A stretch of 64,000 nt of DNA from Peltaster fructicola (GCA_001592805.2 CP051139.1:1488001-1552000); one strand, 5' to 3'. Counted from the first letter of the stretch, positions 21,428 through 33,836 are shown. Made by a program: numbers and translations. Notes: generated by a model not told the origin, from the letters alone.

Positions 21428-21802
21428 TGCATTGACAAGTCTTCAACAAGTGGAGTTGACGACGCATGCATTCTGAAGGATTGCCTCGTGCAAGGCTGCC
21501 TGATAAGTGATTCGACCTACCTCGTAGAGAAAGGTGTGCTGCTTCCATTGCCGTGTTCTTCACTACATCGACAGAGGTGTCTCCAGTACTATCACGGCGA
21601 TTGCGCATGGTCTCGCTGCTGTTGGTGCTTAATGATTACCTTCGAGAAGTGTCTGTCGCCTTCACGCCACTCCATCTAGTCAACGTCACGATGAGTGCCT
21701 AAAGATGTAGTCAACGATCACTTCCACAACGATCGATTGACATTACTTCCTACCAGTGCTGAACATTGGATCGTGAGCAATATCAACAACGACACCACCA
21801 AC
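21428..21802. promoter_or_regulatory. Divergent promoter, F-box-like gene and PPPDE gene
   Basis: 375 bp between two start codons. The plus-strand frame is open for 36 codons upstream of the chosen PPPDE start, but that part reads as random sequence. No motif is compelling. Confidence 0.4.
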
Positions 21803-23524
21803 ATGGATGTTCAGCTTTATGTCTACGATCTCACGCGAGGCATGGCTCGGAACATGTCTCGCCAGCTGCTAGGCATACAGATCGATGCCGTATACCACAC
21901 AGCTATAGTCTTTGGAGGTATCGAATACTTCTTCGGCGCAGGTGTGCAAACCTGTTACGCTGGCTCAACACATCATGGCAGACCCATGGAGACTATACCA
22001 CTGGGAGTCTGCAACCTGCCGATGGACGTTGTCATGGAATACCTCGAGAGCTTGAAGGCTATCTACACGCCCGAGAGTTACGATTTGTTCGCACATAATT
22101 GCAATAACTTCAGCAACGACTTTGCCACATTTCTGGTCGGCAAAGGCATACCGGATCATATCACAAATCTGCCGCAGCAGGTCCTGAACACTCCTTTTGG
22201 GCAGATGCTCAAGCCGCAGCTTGATGCTAGTATGCGGTCCATTACGCAGGCGCCTGTACCGCAACAGAGCGTGCCGAAGCCTGCTGCTCAACCTATCGTA
22301 GCAGCAGAAGGCCTAGCAGTGTCAAAGGCTCAGCGAAGGTATGGCAGTGTCGTCAACGTAACAGCAGCACAGGTTCTCGACAAGCATCTTGCTGGCGCCA
22401 AAGATACCTGTGCAACAATCTTCTTCACTTCCTCGACCTGTGCTCCATGCAAGCTGGCATACCCGACCTTTGATTCTCTTGCCGACGAGCAACCACAAGC
22501 GCTCTTCGTCAAGGTTGATATCAACGATGCGCACGAGATAGCATCAAAGTGGAACATCCGAGCGACGCCCACCTTCACAACTCTTGCTCTTGGTAAGGTG
22601 ATCGACGTATGGTCTGGAGCTGATCCTGCTCAGCTGAAGTCGAATGTCGAGAAAGTCTTAGAGCAGGTCTTCCCGCCACACGCGCATACAAAGGCCGATG
22701 CTGCGAAACTGAAGTTCGGCTCTCTCAAACCCACCACATACGCAAAGGTGCCGCCTCTTGATAAATTGATCGCTAAGCTTGGCGATGCCGGGAGGGATGC
22801 AAGTGTCTCCAGCCTGAAGACGTTCGTTGAGAAGCGACAAGTCAATGCCAAGGAAGCTGCCTTGCCCCAGCTGGCATCAGTCGGTCAAACATATCGGTCC
22901 ATGTTGTTACAGCTTCCTGTCGAGGTCAGATTTGCCGCAGTCGATCTGCTACGCTGTGCAATGATCGATCAGCGCGTATCAGGCTACTTTGCAGAAGAGC
23001 CTGCTCAGCAAACCATCGGGGCTGTCATGGAGCAGACGAATGCCCAGGCCGAGAAGTGTCCACATAACCTACGGCTTGTCACGATCCATCTGGTGTGCAA
23101 CTGCTTCTCATCGCATCTCTTTGTGCGGGAAGTGTTTCAGCAGGATAGTGGCCTGATGCAGAGCATCGTGCAGCTCGTCACAAGTTCTCTGCTGGACAAT
23201 GCACACTCGACAACCCGGGTAGCAGCAGCGTCACTGGCGTTCAATGTCGCTGCTGCTAACTATCGTATTCGTCGAGAGGAGTCTCACGAAGGTATCAGTG
23301 AGAGTGCTCAAGTTGAGCTGGCAGCTTCCATTCTGGAATGTATACCAAAGGAGGACAATGATGAGGCATCGAAGGGCTTACTGCTGTCGCTCGGATACCT
23401 TTTGTACTTTGCAGATGAGAAGGGCGAGCTGATGGATCTCTGCATCGCGCTAGATGCCAAAGTGACACTATTGAGCTGTAAGCAGAATACCGCCGTTGCT
23501 CGCGAGATCGCAGGATTGCTGTAG
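21803..23524 (+). CDS. PPPDE peptidase-thioredoxin-PUL fusion protein
   Basis: Single exon from the ATG at 21803, 573 aa. The start was set at MDVQLYVYDLTRG because the PPPDE fold begins there. Domain 1 (about 1-150) is a PPPDE/DeSI papain-like thiol peptidase with His32 in VYHTAIVFGG and Cys100 in AHNCNNF, able to remove SUMO or ubiquitin in its relatives. Domain 2 (about 180-290) is a thioredoxin fold with a CAPC active site (Cys213, Cys216). Domain 3 (about 330-573) is a helical PUL domain, which in yeast Ufd3/Doa1 binds Cdc48/p97. The combination suggests a redox-linked deconjugase working with Cdc48; this is inference. The architecture is, to my knowledge, present in other fungi. Confidence 0.9.
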   Translation: MDVQLYVYDLTRGMARNMSRQLLGIQIDAVYHTAIVFGGIEYFFGAGVQTCYAGSTHHGRPMETIPLGVCNLPMDVVMEYLESLKAIYTPESYDLFAHNCNNFSNDFATFLVGKGIPDHITNLPQQVLNTPFGQMLKPQLDASMRSITQAPVPQQSVPKPAAQPIVAAEGLAVSKAQRRYGSVVNVTAAQVLDKHLAGAKDTCATIFFTSSTCAPCKLAYPTFDSLADEQPQALFVKVDINDAHEIASKWNIRATPTFTTLALGKVIDVWSGADPAQLKSNVEKVLEQVFPPHAHTKADAAKLKFGSLKPTTYAKVPPLDKLIAKLGDAGRDASVSSLKTFVEKRQVNAKEAALPQLASVGQTYRSMLLQLPVEVRFAAVDLLRCAMIDQRVSGYFAEEPAQQTIGAVMEQTNAQAEKCPHNLRLVTIHLVCNCFSSHLFVREVFQQDSGLMQSIVQLVTSSLLDNAHSTTRVAAASLAFNVAAANYRIRREESHEGISESAQVELAASILECIPKEDNDEASKGLLLSLGYLLYFADEKGELMDLCIALDAKVTLLSCKQNTAVAREIAGLL

Positions 23525-24100
23525 CATAGCCATAGAGTGTATTGCTTCATGAATAGGGTTCGAAGGAGACAATCACTTGGTAGCACAAGGCCAAATTCCA
23601 AGCACAATCTTGTGTAACTTCAGTGTATTCCTGCGGTCCTTCATCTACAACACAATCTTTGGCGAACAGCCATGCGATCGATGGAGGTGTCTCAATGTCC
23701 AGAAGTTGTTGCACGAACTCAGACGTGAGAAGGGATACATTTTGGGTAGATTACTGAACTGCACGACTAGTTGTCCGATCTAGGTCTCCGATGGACGCAA
23801 GCCGATCAGTCAAGCAGCCACTTGACGCAATGAAGATCCATCATGCATACTTTCAACGGTCTCCAAAGTATGTGCTGTACGCGCCCTTGCGTACCATGGC
23901 GTTCCACAGTCAATTCACTCGCGGCCATTGGAAGTGAGACCTTGATAAGTTGCAGCACCAGAGACAACGGAGAGTCATGTTAGGGGTGGCTGCTGAGCTC
24001 TGTGAGTAAGAGTCAATGGGCATTGGGCAGGAGTCCATAAGAGGCAGAGCATGCACATCTTGATACAGCGTCAGCTGGCGACAATACTTGAGGCCTCATC
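23525..24100. other. Intergenic region
   Basis: 576 bp between two plus-strand genes. Nothing recognised other than a presumed terminator and promoter. Confidence 0.45.
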
Positions 24101-25933
24101 ATGACCCAGTGAGTGCTTTGATCAGACAGCCTACGAGCTTCTTGACAAGTTGATCGACTGACAATAGGTAGGTCTGTCTCATCGCACGGTCCAGTCGCTC
24201 GCAGCGACTCAGACACGCCGCACCATATCAATGGCAAAGTTACGATACCTGAGAGGACTTCTTCACAGCGGAAGGCTTGGTCCAGACTGAAAGGCTCTGG
24301 TACCTATGCATTCGACGAAATCCCGAAGCTCAGAAAGACACCATGGGAGGCACAACGTAAACAAAAGCCAGCAGCACAACCCGTAAATGTTCAGCGACCG
24401 AATGGACTATCCGCGATCATCTTCTCTCAGTTTCCAACGCGAATCCACCACCGTATACTGGAGCAGCTCACTCTATCATACATCACAGGCATGATGGTGG
24501 ACGTGTCCGGCACGTTGAGAGATCTGCAAGCATGCTGCTTGGTTAACAAGAGATGGCTACATCCAGCGAGGGAACACCTGTATCACAACATCTGGCTGCT
24601 GAGGAATGAGACGACGAGGAAACGGAAATACGGCATTGCACGGCAGAAGAGTAGGTTGCAGCTCTTGCTGCGGACACTGGCAGAGGAACGATCTCTCGCA
24701 CAACTCGTGCACTGCTTGAGTGTGACTCCATATCTGCAGCGTGAGTTGCTCGCTCCAAAAACCTTGCTGTCACGATCACGACACGCCTTAGACCTGCTGC
24801 ATGAAGTGATAGAGCTTTGTCCAATGCTCGAGCAGCTACTTGGCTTTCTCCCAGAGCTGGCGCCACACTATGCAACCTTCTTCCAGACCTTGCTGAGACG
24901 GCCATATCTGCAGTCGCTGGTGTGGTGGACACATCGAGATAGCTGGTGCCTAGTCGATCTTGATCGTCTTAGCCACTACGAGCATAGCTGGCAGCATCTG
25001 CACATATTAGTATTGAGCCAAGGCAACTCGGCCAAGTCGCTGAGCTTGACTCCAGGCTCAATACTGCGCATGGTCCACCACATGCCAGCCCTGCAATCCT
25101 TGATGTTGGCAGGTCTGTCTCGCAAGGACGTCAATGACGAGACCTTGCAATCATTGCCTGCCCTCAGACGTCTTCGGCTCGACGATCTCGCTGGTGTGAC
25201 GGACAAAGGCATCGTCGATTTGAGTGAAGGCGAAAACGCAGGCGTCTTGACGAGTTTGACCATGTCTGGTCTCAAGCTAAAGTCCATGAATACTATCATC
25301 TTATTGCTGGACGGCTTCGACCGACTTGAACGCCTGCGTCTTGTCCAGATGGAAGCACCAGAGTACACTGTAGATGACGAAGACTTCCTCGAGTCACAAT
25401 CACTTCGTTATTTGCACTGGGAGACTCTGGTTCCTGGCAATGCAACAAAGGCCATAGCGGACTCAATCTCACAGGATGGGTTTCCAGCGCTATCATTGAT
25501 CAAGGCGCCGTGCGACCACGAAGGCCACTTGCAAGCTGTCTGTCGACCAATACACGAGCAAGAGCTGACACCAGACGATCTGGAGTTCATGGAGCGAGGG
25601 CGGCTCCACGGCTCCTCGTACTCAATCCGACTTGCGCAGCTCCGGGCACAACTGAGGATACAAGAGCAACGTCGACGGCCCTCCTTCAACTTTGTCGTTA
25701 AGGACGAAGATGAAGCGCTTCAGCACACAGATGTCATTGGTGCATATCTGGGACAACTTGACTCACAGATTGAGTATTGTCTCGAACCAGACATCCCTGG
25801 CTCGACTGTTGCCTTGAGTCATCTGTCAGATCTCTTGAAGCCTCATCTGCCAGAGCAGACCGATGCTAGCATGTCCTCGTTGAATTTAAGCATAGCTCAG
25901 TCTCCAGCATATACATATGCCATATTGTTTTGA
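24101..25933 (+). CDS. F-box/leucine-rich-repeat-like protein (two exons)
   Basis: Model: 24101-24108 joined to 24172-25933 (63-nt intron GTGAGT..CTGAC..GTAG), 589 aa. Exon 1 is only 8 nt, so the very N-terminus is provisional. An F-box-like segment is seen around residues 86-140: IIFSQFPTRIHHRILEQL, then LQACCLVNKRWLHPAREHLY, the classic C.V.K.W motif. Then come irregular leucine-rich repeats (LQSLVWWTH, LQSLMLAGLS, LRRLRLDDLAGVTDKGIVDLS, LTSLTMSGLKLKSMN, LERLRLVQME). The role would be substrate recognition for an SCF ubiquitin ligase, by family. It ends 23 bp from the convergent gene. Confidence 0.75.
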
Positions 25934-25956
25934 TTGTATAGAGATACCCATTCTGT

Positions 25957-26847
25957 TCAGCTTGGCGACATTGCGCTTTTTACAAAGGCCGTCAACCCGT
26001 CATCAATACTAGCAGAGAAGCGGATGTAGTCTGCCATTGCGTCGCTGCTTGATGCTGGTGGACAATGTTCGACGATCGCGCGAATGTTGACTTCAGCTGC
26101 TTTGATCTTGATTAGATCCTTCAGCCAGCTCATGCTGTATGTGTGCACAAGGACATGGAAGTCGGCGAAGACGAATGGTGAGACATCATCCCAGCCATGC
26201 TCGCCAGGTTTTCCTGCTATAATGTCGAGGTGTATGCACTGAAGAGCTATTCCGTGCTGAGGATTGCTCAGGTAGTGCATTGTGTTGGACCATTCGCAGC
26301 GATCGTATTCCTTGTCATAAGGAAGAGCTCGCTTAGTGAGAGCAATTGATCTAATACATGACCGGGAGAAGGGTGTGATATCAGCGAAGAACGGCACAAT
26401 GGCCTCGATATGTGTGTCGAAGTCGAATGTATAGCCTCCATAGAATAGTCTTGCTGCTTCGACGTGTAGCTGATGGTTGACCAGTAGGAGACGAATGTCA
26501 CCACCAAAGCTATTGAGATTCATACACTGGTAGGTCGTGTCGAGGACTCTTGCTCGAAATCGGTCGCAACGAACTTCGTAGACTGTTCGCCAGCACGGCC
26601 AGGTCAATGTAGCTATTGTTCTGAAGACTAATGGGTCAAGATTGCGTATGAAGAGCGTGTGCGGTCGAGCGTTGGCGATGAAGCGTGTATCGGTGTCTTT
26701 TTGATGCCTGATGCGCTCGAGGCTCTCGTTGGGTAGGTCTTCATCTGATGAAATGTGCGGTGCATTCATTGAGAAGACTTGCGAAAAGATGTGCAGGCGC
26801 AACTCGGTGGGTAAGGATAACAGCGATGCCATGATCGGTTGGTTCAC
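25957..26847 (-). CDS. F-box-like (2EXR-type) protein of unknown function
   Basis: Single exon, 296 aa. It opens with SLLSLPTELRLHIFSQVF, the same LPxELR type as the gene at 20631, and carries a later block LLLVNHQLHVEAARLFYGGYTFDF (about residues 121-144), which is diagnostic for fungal 2EXR/DUF7730-like proteins. A second candidate start lies five codons downstream (MASLLSLP). No membrane segment or catalytic motif. These families are large and fast-evolving in Dothideomycetes and their function is unknown. Confidence 0.7.
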   Translation of the reverse strand: MNQPIMASLLSLPTELRLHIFSQVFSMNAPHISSDEDLPNESLERIRHQKDTDTRFIANARPHTLFIRNLDPLVFRTIATLTWPCWRTVYEVRCDRFRARVLDTTYQCMNLNSFGGDIRLLLVNHQLHVEAARLFYGGYTFDFDTHIEAIVPFFADITPFSRSCIRSIALTKRALPYDKEYDRCEWSNTMHYLSNPQHGIALQCIHLDIIAGKPGEHGWDDVSPFVFADFHVLVHTYSMSWLKDLIKIKAAEVNIRAIVEHCPPASSSDAMADYIRFSASIDDGLTAFVKSAMSPS

Positions 26848-27240
26848 GGCCGAGGTCGTGGGCTTGCGCTCGAAGCTCCCGCTACTCAGTCAAACAGATC
26901 GTCTGCAGATACCATGAGGCGAGGTTTGCGGGATCGTAAGGCAGTATTGTGTGTCTGCGAGAGATGTGCTCAGCGATCGCTTGTGCCGAGGAATGTAGCA
27001 ATTGTCCGAAAATGGAAGTCTGACTTCACGTCATGGACGTCATACTCCCAGGTCTATGGCTGATGTCGTTTTGGCCTACATATGAACGAGGGTGGGACAG
27101 GGGAATCGATACGAGTCGGTTTGAAATGTGAAGTGGTTCTTCCAATCTCAAAGGTAGAATGTATCAATTCAGTGGCTCTCCTGCATGCTTGAGCTAAGCA
27201 TTCACTCTACATGTGCCGTGCGCTGACCGCAGCAACTTCG
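26848..27240. other. Intergenic region
   Basis: 393 bp between two minus-strand genes; presumed promoter of the F-box-like gene and 3' end of the secreted-protein gene. Nothing else recognised. Confidence 0.4.
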
Positions 27241-27570
27241 TCATAGTGGTGCGCACGCATAATGCCACAGGCACTGTGGTTGCAATGATGGCGGGTATGA
27301 GCACTTGTCCACGCTTGCTAGATCATGGCATTCTCCGAAGATAAGACTGTCTTCTGCCTCGAGATCACGATTCAGCTCGTCAATGTCGCTGACGGCACTA
27401 GACTGGTAGCGATTCCATATGTCGACGTTCATGCATGATTGATGAGCGGATCGGTGTAAGCTTGTATGTTGCAGTAGGATGCTGACATTGCCACTGTCGC
27501 GGGACTCAGTCGGAGCGTCCACACATGCAACAAGGCCCAGAAGAGCCACTGTGAAGATTAGCTTGGTCAT
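27241..27570 (-). CDS. Small secreted cysteine-containing protein, orphan
   Basis: 109 aa when started at the Met of TKLIFTVALLGLVACVDA, which forms a good signal peptide (cleavage likely near residue 19). The frame is open 38 codons further upstream, but that part looks non-coding. The mature part has five cysteines (SCMN, ECHD, KCSY, QCLW, YACAPL), four of them in the last third. The odd number may mean a free thiol, a dimer, or an undetected intron. I recognise no family. Size, signal peptide and cysteines are those of fungal effector-like or cell-surface proteins. The gene is flanked by 393 and 521 bp of non-coding DNA, longer gaps than most in this part. Confidence 0.5.
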   Translation of the reverse strand: MTKLIFTVALLGLVACVDAPTESRDSGNVSILLQHTSLHRSAHQSCMNVDIWNRYQSSAVSDIDELNRDLEAEDSLIFGECHDLASVDKCSYPPSLQPQCLWHYACAPL

Positions 27571-28091
27571 GCTGTGCTTGAGACGGTGCCTGCTCGCTGA
27601 GGGTTTGTTGGAAGGGTGGTGATGAGTGTGAAGAACGGACGGAACAACCAAGTCAACTTTATACTGAACCGTGGTTCTCAGCATCGACCATGACGACGAT
27701 CTGCTTGTCGCTACCTCCTCTGTGAGATTGCTTTGCTAACAGATCGCTCGTAAGCCCTTACTCTTATGTTGGCCATGGCAAAGTACGATCGCGACACCGA
27801 CAGCGTGCAATCGGAAGATCTCACAGCAGTCCCAGCTTGATCTGGGCCACTTCGAGACGTGCTCATATAGTTGGTGCCATTTTAAGTAGGATCACATCGT
27901 CTTCGGCATATACTTAGGTGATGGTCGAAATGAGGGACGAGAGCGAGATGTTGTCATTGAGCGGTGACTTGGCCTAGAGATTTCTTGGCGCGCTTGAACA
28001 TCGAAGTTAGGACTGATCTCGAGCACATCGGAGCACAATCATCACTGGTGATCGTGTCTGTTGGGCATCTTCATCTCACTCAAAGCTTGCA
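27571..28091. other. Intergenic divergent region
   Basis: 521 bp between the secreted-protein start and the DUS4 start. It must contain both promoters. No clear element was recognised. Confidence 0.4.
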
Positions 28092-29295
28092 ATGCAAAGA
28101 TCTACTAATCAGGATGCCGACAAGTCTGGGTGAGTAGTGCACCAGGCTCTCCATCTCATCATTATTGCTTCATCAGCTGTGCTCGGCGTCACACCCTCAT
28201 ACTCACACGTGGCAGCAACAAGGTGAGCGCGCTCTTGGCTCGATCAAGAGAAGATGGTAGACCGTTGTACAGTAAGCTACCTGGGACAATCATGCATGGC
28301 ACAGCTAAAGACGAACAGTCTCAGCACCCATGGTGCGGTTAGTGAGCACGATCCTGGTTCATCAACCTCCAAGCTGATCGTTCAGCTACTCCAAGCTTCC
28401 CTTTCGACTTCTGGCACGAGATTATGGGACTGACATCATCTATACACCAATGATACTCGCCCACGAGTTCATCCGCTCACAATATGCACGAGACAGCGAT
28501 TTCACAACATGCCCAGAGGAACGTGAGTCAACGAGCGAGGACAGACAGCACGCATTGATTGCTCAGTTTGCGTCATCTGAACCGGAAGAGTTCGCTCGCG
28601 CAGCAGAGCTCATAGCGCCATGGGTCGACGGTGTTGATCTCAATTGTGGGTGTCCTCAGAGCTGGGCTATCAAGGAAGGCATTGGTTGCTCACTCATGAC
28701 AAGTCCTGATCTTGTGGCATCCATGGTCAAAGCGGCCAAACTGAGACTGGGCACGTCGAAGAGCGTCAGCTGCAAGATCCGTATCGACAAGAATCTGGAC
28801 ATCACCAAGCACTGGATCAAAACTGTGGAAGAGGCCGGCGTTGACTATATCACGATCCATGGTAGGACGAGAAGTCAAAGATCCAGCACGCCTCCCGACT
28901 ACGAAGCCATCAGGATTCTGAAATCACAGGCAAGAGTACCTGTCTTCGCAAATGGCGATGTTTATAGCATTGCAGATGCTGATAAGATCGTTACCATGAC
29001 GAATGTGGCAGGCGTGATGGCCGCGAGAGGTATCCTGGAGAACCCGTCACTGTTCGCGGGACATGCAAGTGCACCACCTGAGTGCGTACATCGCCTTCTG
29101 GAGCATGTTGTCCGACACCCAATACCCTTCCAGCTAATCATGCACCATATGTCAGAGTTGGCCAACAACATGAAGCTGAGCAGAGCCTTCAAGAAGCAAC
29201 TCATGGACTGCCAAGACCTGCTCGATCTGATCGACTTTGTAGAGGACAAGTGGCGCCAAGAAGACACTCATGTATTAGACACCAGCGTTGGCTAG
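28092..29295 (+). CDS. DUS4: tRNA-dihydrouridine synthase Dus4 (four exons)
   Basis: Model: 28092-28129, 28216-28271, 28319-28337, 28386-29295 (introns 86, 47 and 48 nt), 340 aa. Dus4 reduces uridines in the D-loop of tRNA (positions 20a/20b in yeast) using FMN. Splicing assembles the family start LYISAPMVRYSKLPFR, followed by YTPMILAHEF. The active-site motif NCGCP with its catalytic Cys, the KIRI segment, ITIHGRTR (FMN/tRNA binding) and VFANGDV are all present. Exon 3 is only 19 nt yet is required: it supplies APMV of the FMN-binding loop, and the phases (2, 1, 2) all close. It ends 17 bp before the convergent DPM1 stop. Confidence 0.93.
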
Positions 29296-29312
29296 AAGTC
29301 TTTCGACCTCCA

Positions 29313-30526
<1,214 letters not shown>

Positions 30527-33500
30527 TTAAGAGGTACCGTTAGTCACTGGCAGACCTTCCGCACTGGCAGCAGCAGCAGCTTGTGCTTGAGCAATCTTGT
30601 CAGCTTCGTCAATGACTCCCTTGACAACAAGCTGTTCTTCAGGCGTCAAGACTCCGGTAAGTTGATTGTAAAGCTGAGGATGTTGATGTGAGAGACCTAC
30701 TTACGTTAGTTGCGGCACCCGTAGATCCAGGAACACGAAAAATACCTTGTAGAGCTTGCTTGAACAAGCCGTATGGTTCCATGTGATCAAGCGGCGTCTC
30801 CAACAAGCTTGCCTCCTCAAGGTCGTCGTCACCATCATCCTCACCAACAGCAGCACTGAATTTCGCGGCTTGCTGGCCAAGGAAGTCAAGGTATGCCGTG
30901 CTCTCGTCCTTGACATCTGATGCCTCTTCGGTCTCCTCATGATCCCAGTCTTCGCCTTGCCATTCTTCATCTTCTTCTTCATCTTCGTCGTCGTATCCCG
31001 AGCCCAGTCCAAAATCGTCCTCGCGTTGTGCTTCTTCTCGGTTCTTGAGGGCAGCAGGAAGAGTCTGGAACAAACGAACGATACCCTGGAGCAGCCTTGG
31101 CCAGCCGTTCTGTACACTGTGTGGCACTTCATCAGGGCTCAGTGTGAGAAGACCGACAATGGCACCGATCGAAAGCTTCTTATCGTGCACTCGCGCTAGA
31201 CTGTCAATGGTTGAGAACCATATACTAAAGAACTTGTTAGTCCATCCGTTGGTCTCCAGGACGTTCATCGCCAGTCTCGGGTTGTAGTAGATAGTGTTGA
31301 TCACCATTTCCATTAGGTGTATGCGGTAAGATTTGACCTTTAGCTCATCATTTAGCAGGATTGACATGCCAAGCTGGACGAATTCCGGAATGTGGTTGTC
31401 GATGCCACCTCGCAGGTTGAGCATGAGACTTTCGGCGAGCTTACAACCGCAGATCCTGTCGACACCGCCGACTTTGTCGTTCTTGAAGATTGTTCTGATC
31501 ACGTCAACGACGGCGTCCAGGTACTGTCGGTTCTCCAAAAGTGTCTTCCAGCCAAATGTAACGAAGTTCTCGAGCGCAGGCAGCATATCCTCGAGATATA
31601 GCTCTGCGCCGGATTTGAACGTCCTGTGGATCAGCTCGAATGCCTGCCACATGGTTGGTGAGATGACCTTTGCAGCGAAGGTGCAGCTGTCTATTATCTC
31701 GAATACCTCGTTGTATAGGTCGTAGAGCTTGTGCTCAAGTGTGATTGTGATGACTGGCATGAGTATCGTCTCGAGATGTGCCAAGACATCAGGCGTGCTC
31801 TCTAGCGTGAGGATCAGCGTTCCGATGGTTTGCAGCACACCCAGAGCCGTGATGCTCTTGTCATCAAAGTAATCTCCATAGTCGGCCTCACCCTCTTTTG
31901 CACTGTTGCGCTCGATTAACTCGCGAACAATGCGGAGATATGTATCGCGCAGTTGCTCGCTCAGGGCTACGGCGAACGGAGTCAATTCAGCTGCAAACAC
32001 CTCTACAAAGTCTTCCATGACATTGGCCAAAGCATCAACATCGACTTCGTTGGCGAGCTTGAGAAGCTGCTGCATGATTTGCGGAATGTTCTGTTGCATC
32101 ATGACCCGGATAGGGTCGTGTCTGATCAGGGGTTGCAAAGCAAGTGCAGCTTCCACACGCACAGGCAGATCAGGATCAGCCATGGACTCCAGGATGTTGC
32201 GATAGATGATCGTGAGGTTGTTCGCGTCCTTGAAGTCTAGCGACTCGAATTTCTCAAGAGTGTCACAAGCTCGAGCTCGCAGGAAGCCGTGGGGACTTCG
32301 AAACTCTGGGAAGACATGCCTAACGAAGAAGTACTCGACTTGGTCAGCGATAGGACTCTTCTTACCAAGGATGACGTTTGCGAGCGTTCCTATCATTCGC
32401 AAAGCACCCTCCTTCTCGCGAGGGTTCTTCTGGTCGTCTGGTGCTGCCTCATACTTCTGCACGATGTTATTGACAAACTCCAGGACCTCAAAGGTCTGCT
32501 TTCGTCGAGATTTGGTGAGTGTTACAAGGAAGTTCGTCGCAGCCACATCCGGCGCTGACACTTCCTCGTAGAAGTTGAGCTTGCGGTGCAAATACTCTGC
32601 GGGCTCGTCGTCGAATTGTTGCAGGTCTTCGTCTGACTGACACAGCACAGGGAAGAGGAGATGCTCTATAAGTACCGGCATGTGTGGTTTGAGGTGTTCC
32701 CACATCGTCTTTGGCTTGACACACTCGTCAAGGAAGGACAGTGTGTTCGAGAGCGCAGGCTTACTCAGCCATACCTGTTTCTGTACCCATGCATCGATCT
32801 GTTGCAAGTAGCCCTTGAGGATCTCTGGCGCGAATGTGCTGATGAATGACTTTGCAACGTCGGTGTATTCGTCGCCGTTGTTCTTCGACAAACTTGCTGG
32901 ATTGCCATAGCGGACAAACAGTCGGTTGAGATTGACATAAGCCCACTTCTTGCACTTCCACCAGTGGTTGAGTTCTCGCTCATCAAGATCCTCCATCATC
33001 GAACATTCCGGCGGAGTCTTGCTGACAATGCGCAAGAACAGCGTACACCAATCCACCATAGCCTGATGCGAGCGCAGCTGTTGTGGAAGTTCGAAATAGA
33101 TCGCGTGCTTGTATGCCTTCAACACTGTCCGTAGCATTTCGCCAGCCTCCAAACTCGTCTCTTCAACAAGACCATTGCCTATTGCCAGCAGTCGTGGGAA
33201 AGTTGCAGACACGATCTTGTCGAACTCAGGTCTACTATCGCCAAGCTTGAATCGGTATGTTCGACAAATCGAGAGGAGACACAAGACTCCTGCGAAGACC
33301 TGGCGCACGTCGGCGCCATTGAGAAGCTGTACTGTGATGTCGACGAAATCTGGCCATTCCTTTGGGAAGTCTGCTTGTAGGATCTTCTGGAGCACTACCA
33401 CGAGCTGGGTACGAATGTTTGGCGGAGAATTTACGAGTATTGGGACCAATCTTGACCTTACTGCTGCCCTCTCTTGACTCGAAATCGCTTGCGCGTCTTG

Positions 33501-33836
33501 CGTCTCGCCATTCTTGGTCCATCCTCTGTGCACGCGATTTTTGAAGTAGACGACAGCTGCATCTCATGTCAGCGGTATTCGCCCAAGCCACAGCTGTGAG
33601 CCAAGCATACCTGACAACTTGATACCGCCATCCTGCTCAGTTTCCAATATGCTCAGTAGGGTATCGAGGAAGCCAGGTTGGTCCTCAGCCTGTGACACGG
33701 TAGTGTTAGTCAATGCAGTCTCGGATGGCGTTCAGGACATGCATACAGCCTTGAGTTCCAGTTCTGCCTGCCGTCGGACATCAGCATTCGTGTCAAGCGT
33801 AGCTTGAATGCGACTCCTTAGGCCGGCAGCGTCCAT
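30527..33836 (-). CDS. Importin-7/8-type karyopherin (Sxm1/Nmd5 family, four exons)
   Basis: Model: complement of 33747-33836, 33611-33689, 30746-33556, 30527-30696 (introns 57, 54, 49 nt), 1049 aa, the usual length. It is a nuclear import receptor built of HEAT repeats; yeast relatives Sxm1 and Nmd5 carry ribosomal proteins, Lhp1, TFIIS and Hog1. The importin-beta N-terminal domain occupies about residues 22-110 (AELELKAAEDQPGFL, AAVRSRLVPILV). The conserved DFPKEWPDF and the FFVRHVFPEFRSPHGFLRARAC block follow. A long acidic loop (DDEDEEEDEEWQGEDWD) near the C-terminus is typical. The last intron restores ALQGLSHQHPQLYNQLTG; the unspliced frame ends in a wrong tail. The cargo cannot be told. 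Confidence 0.92.

Noticed and set aside
30639-30745. Unspliced C-terminus of the importin ORF
   Set aside because: The tail is out of frame with the family; a canonical 49-nt intron restores LYNQLTG and a longer conserved end.
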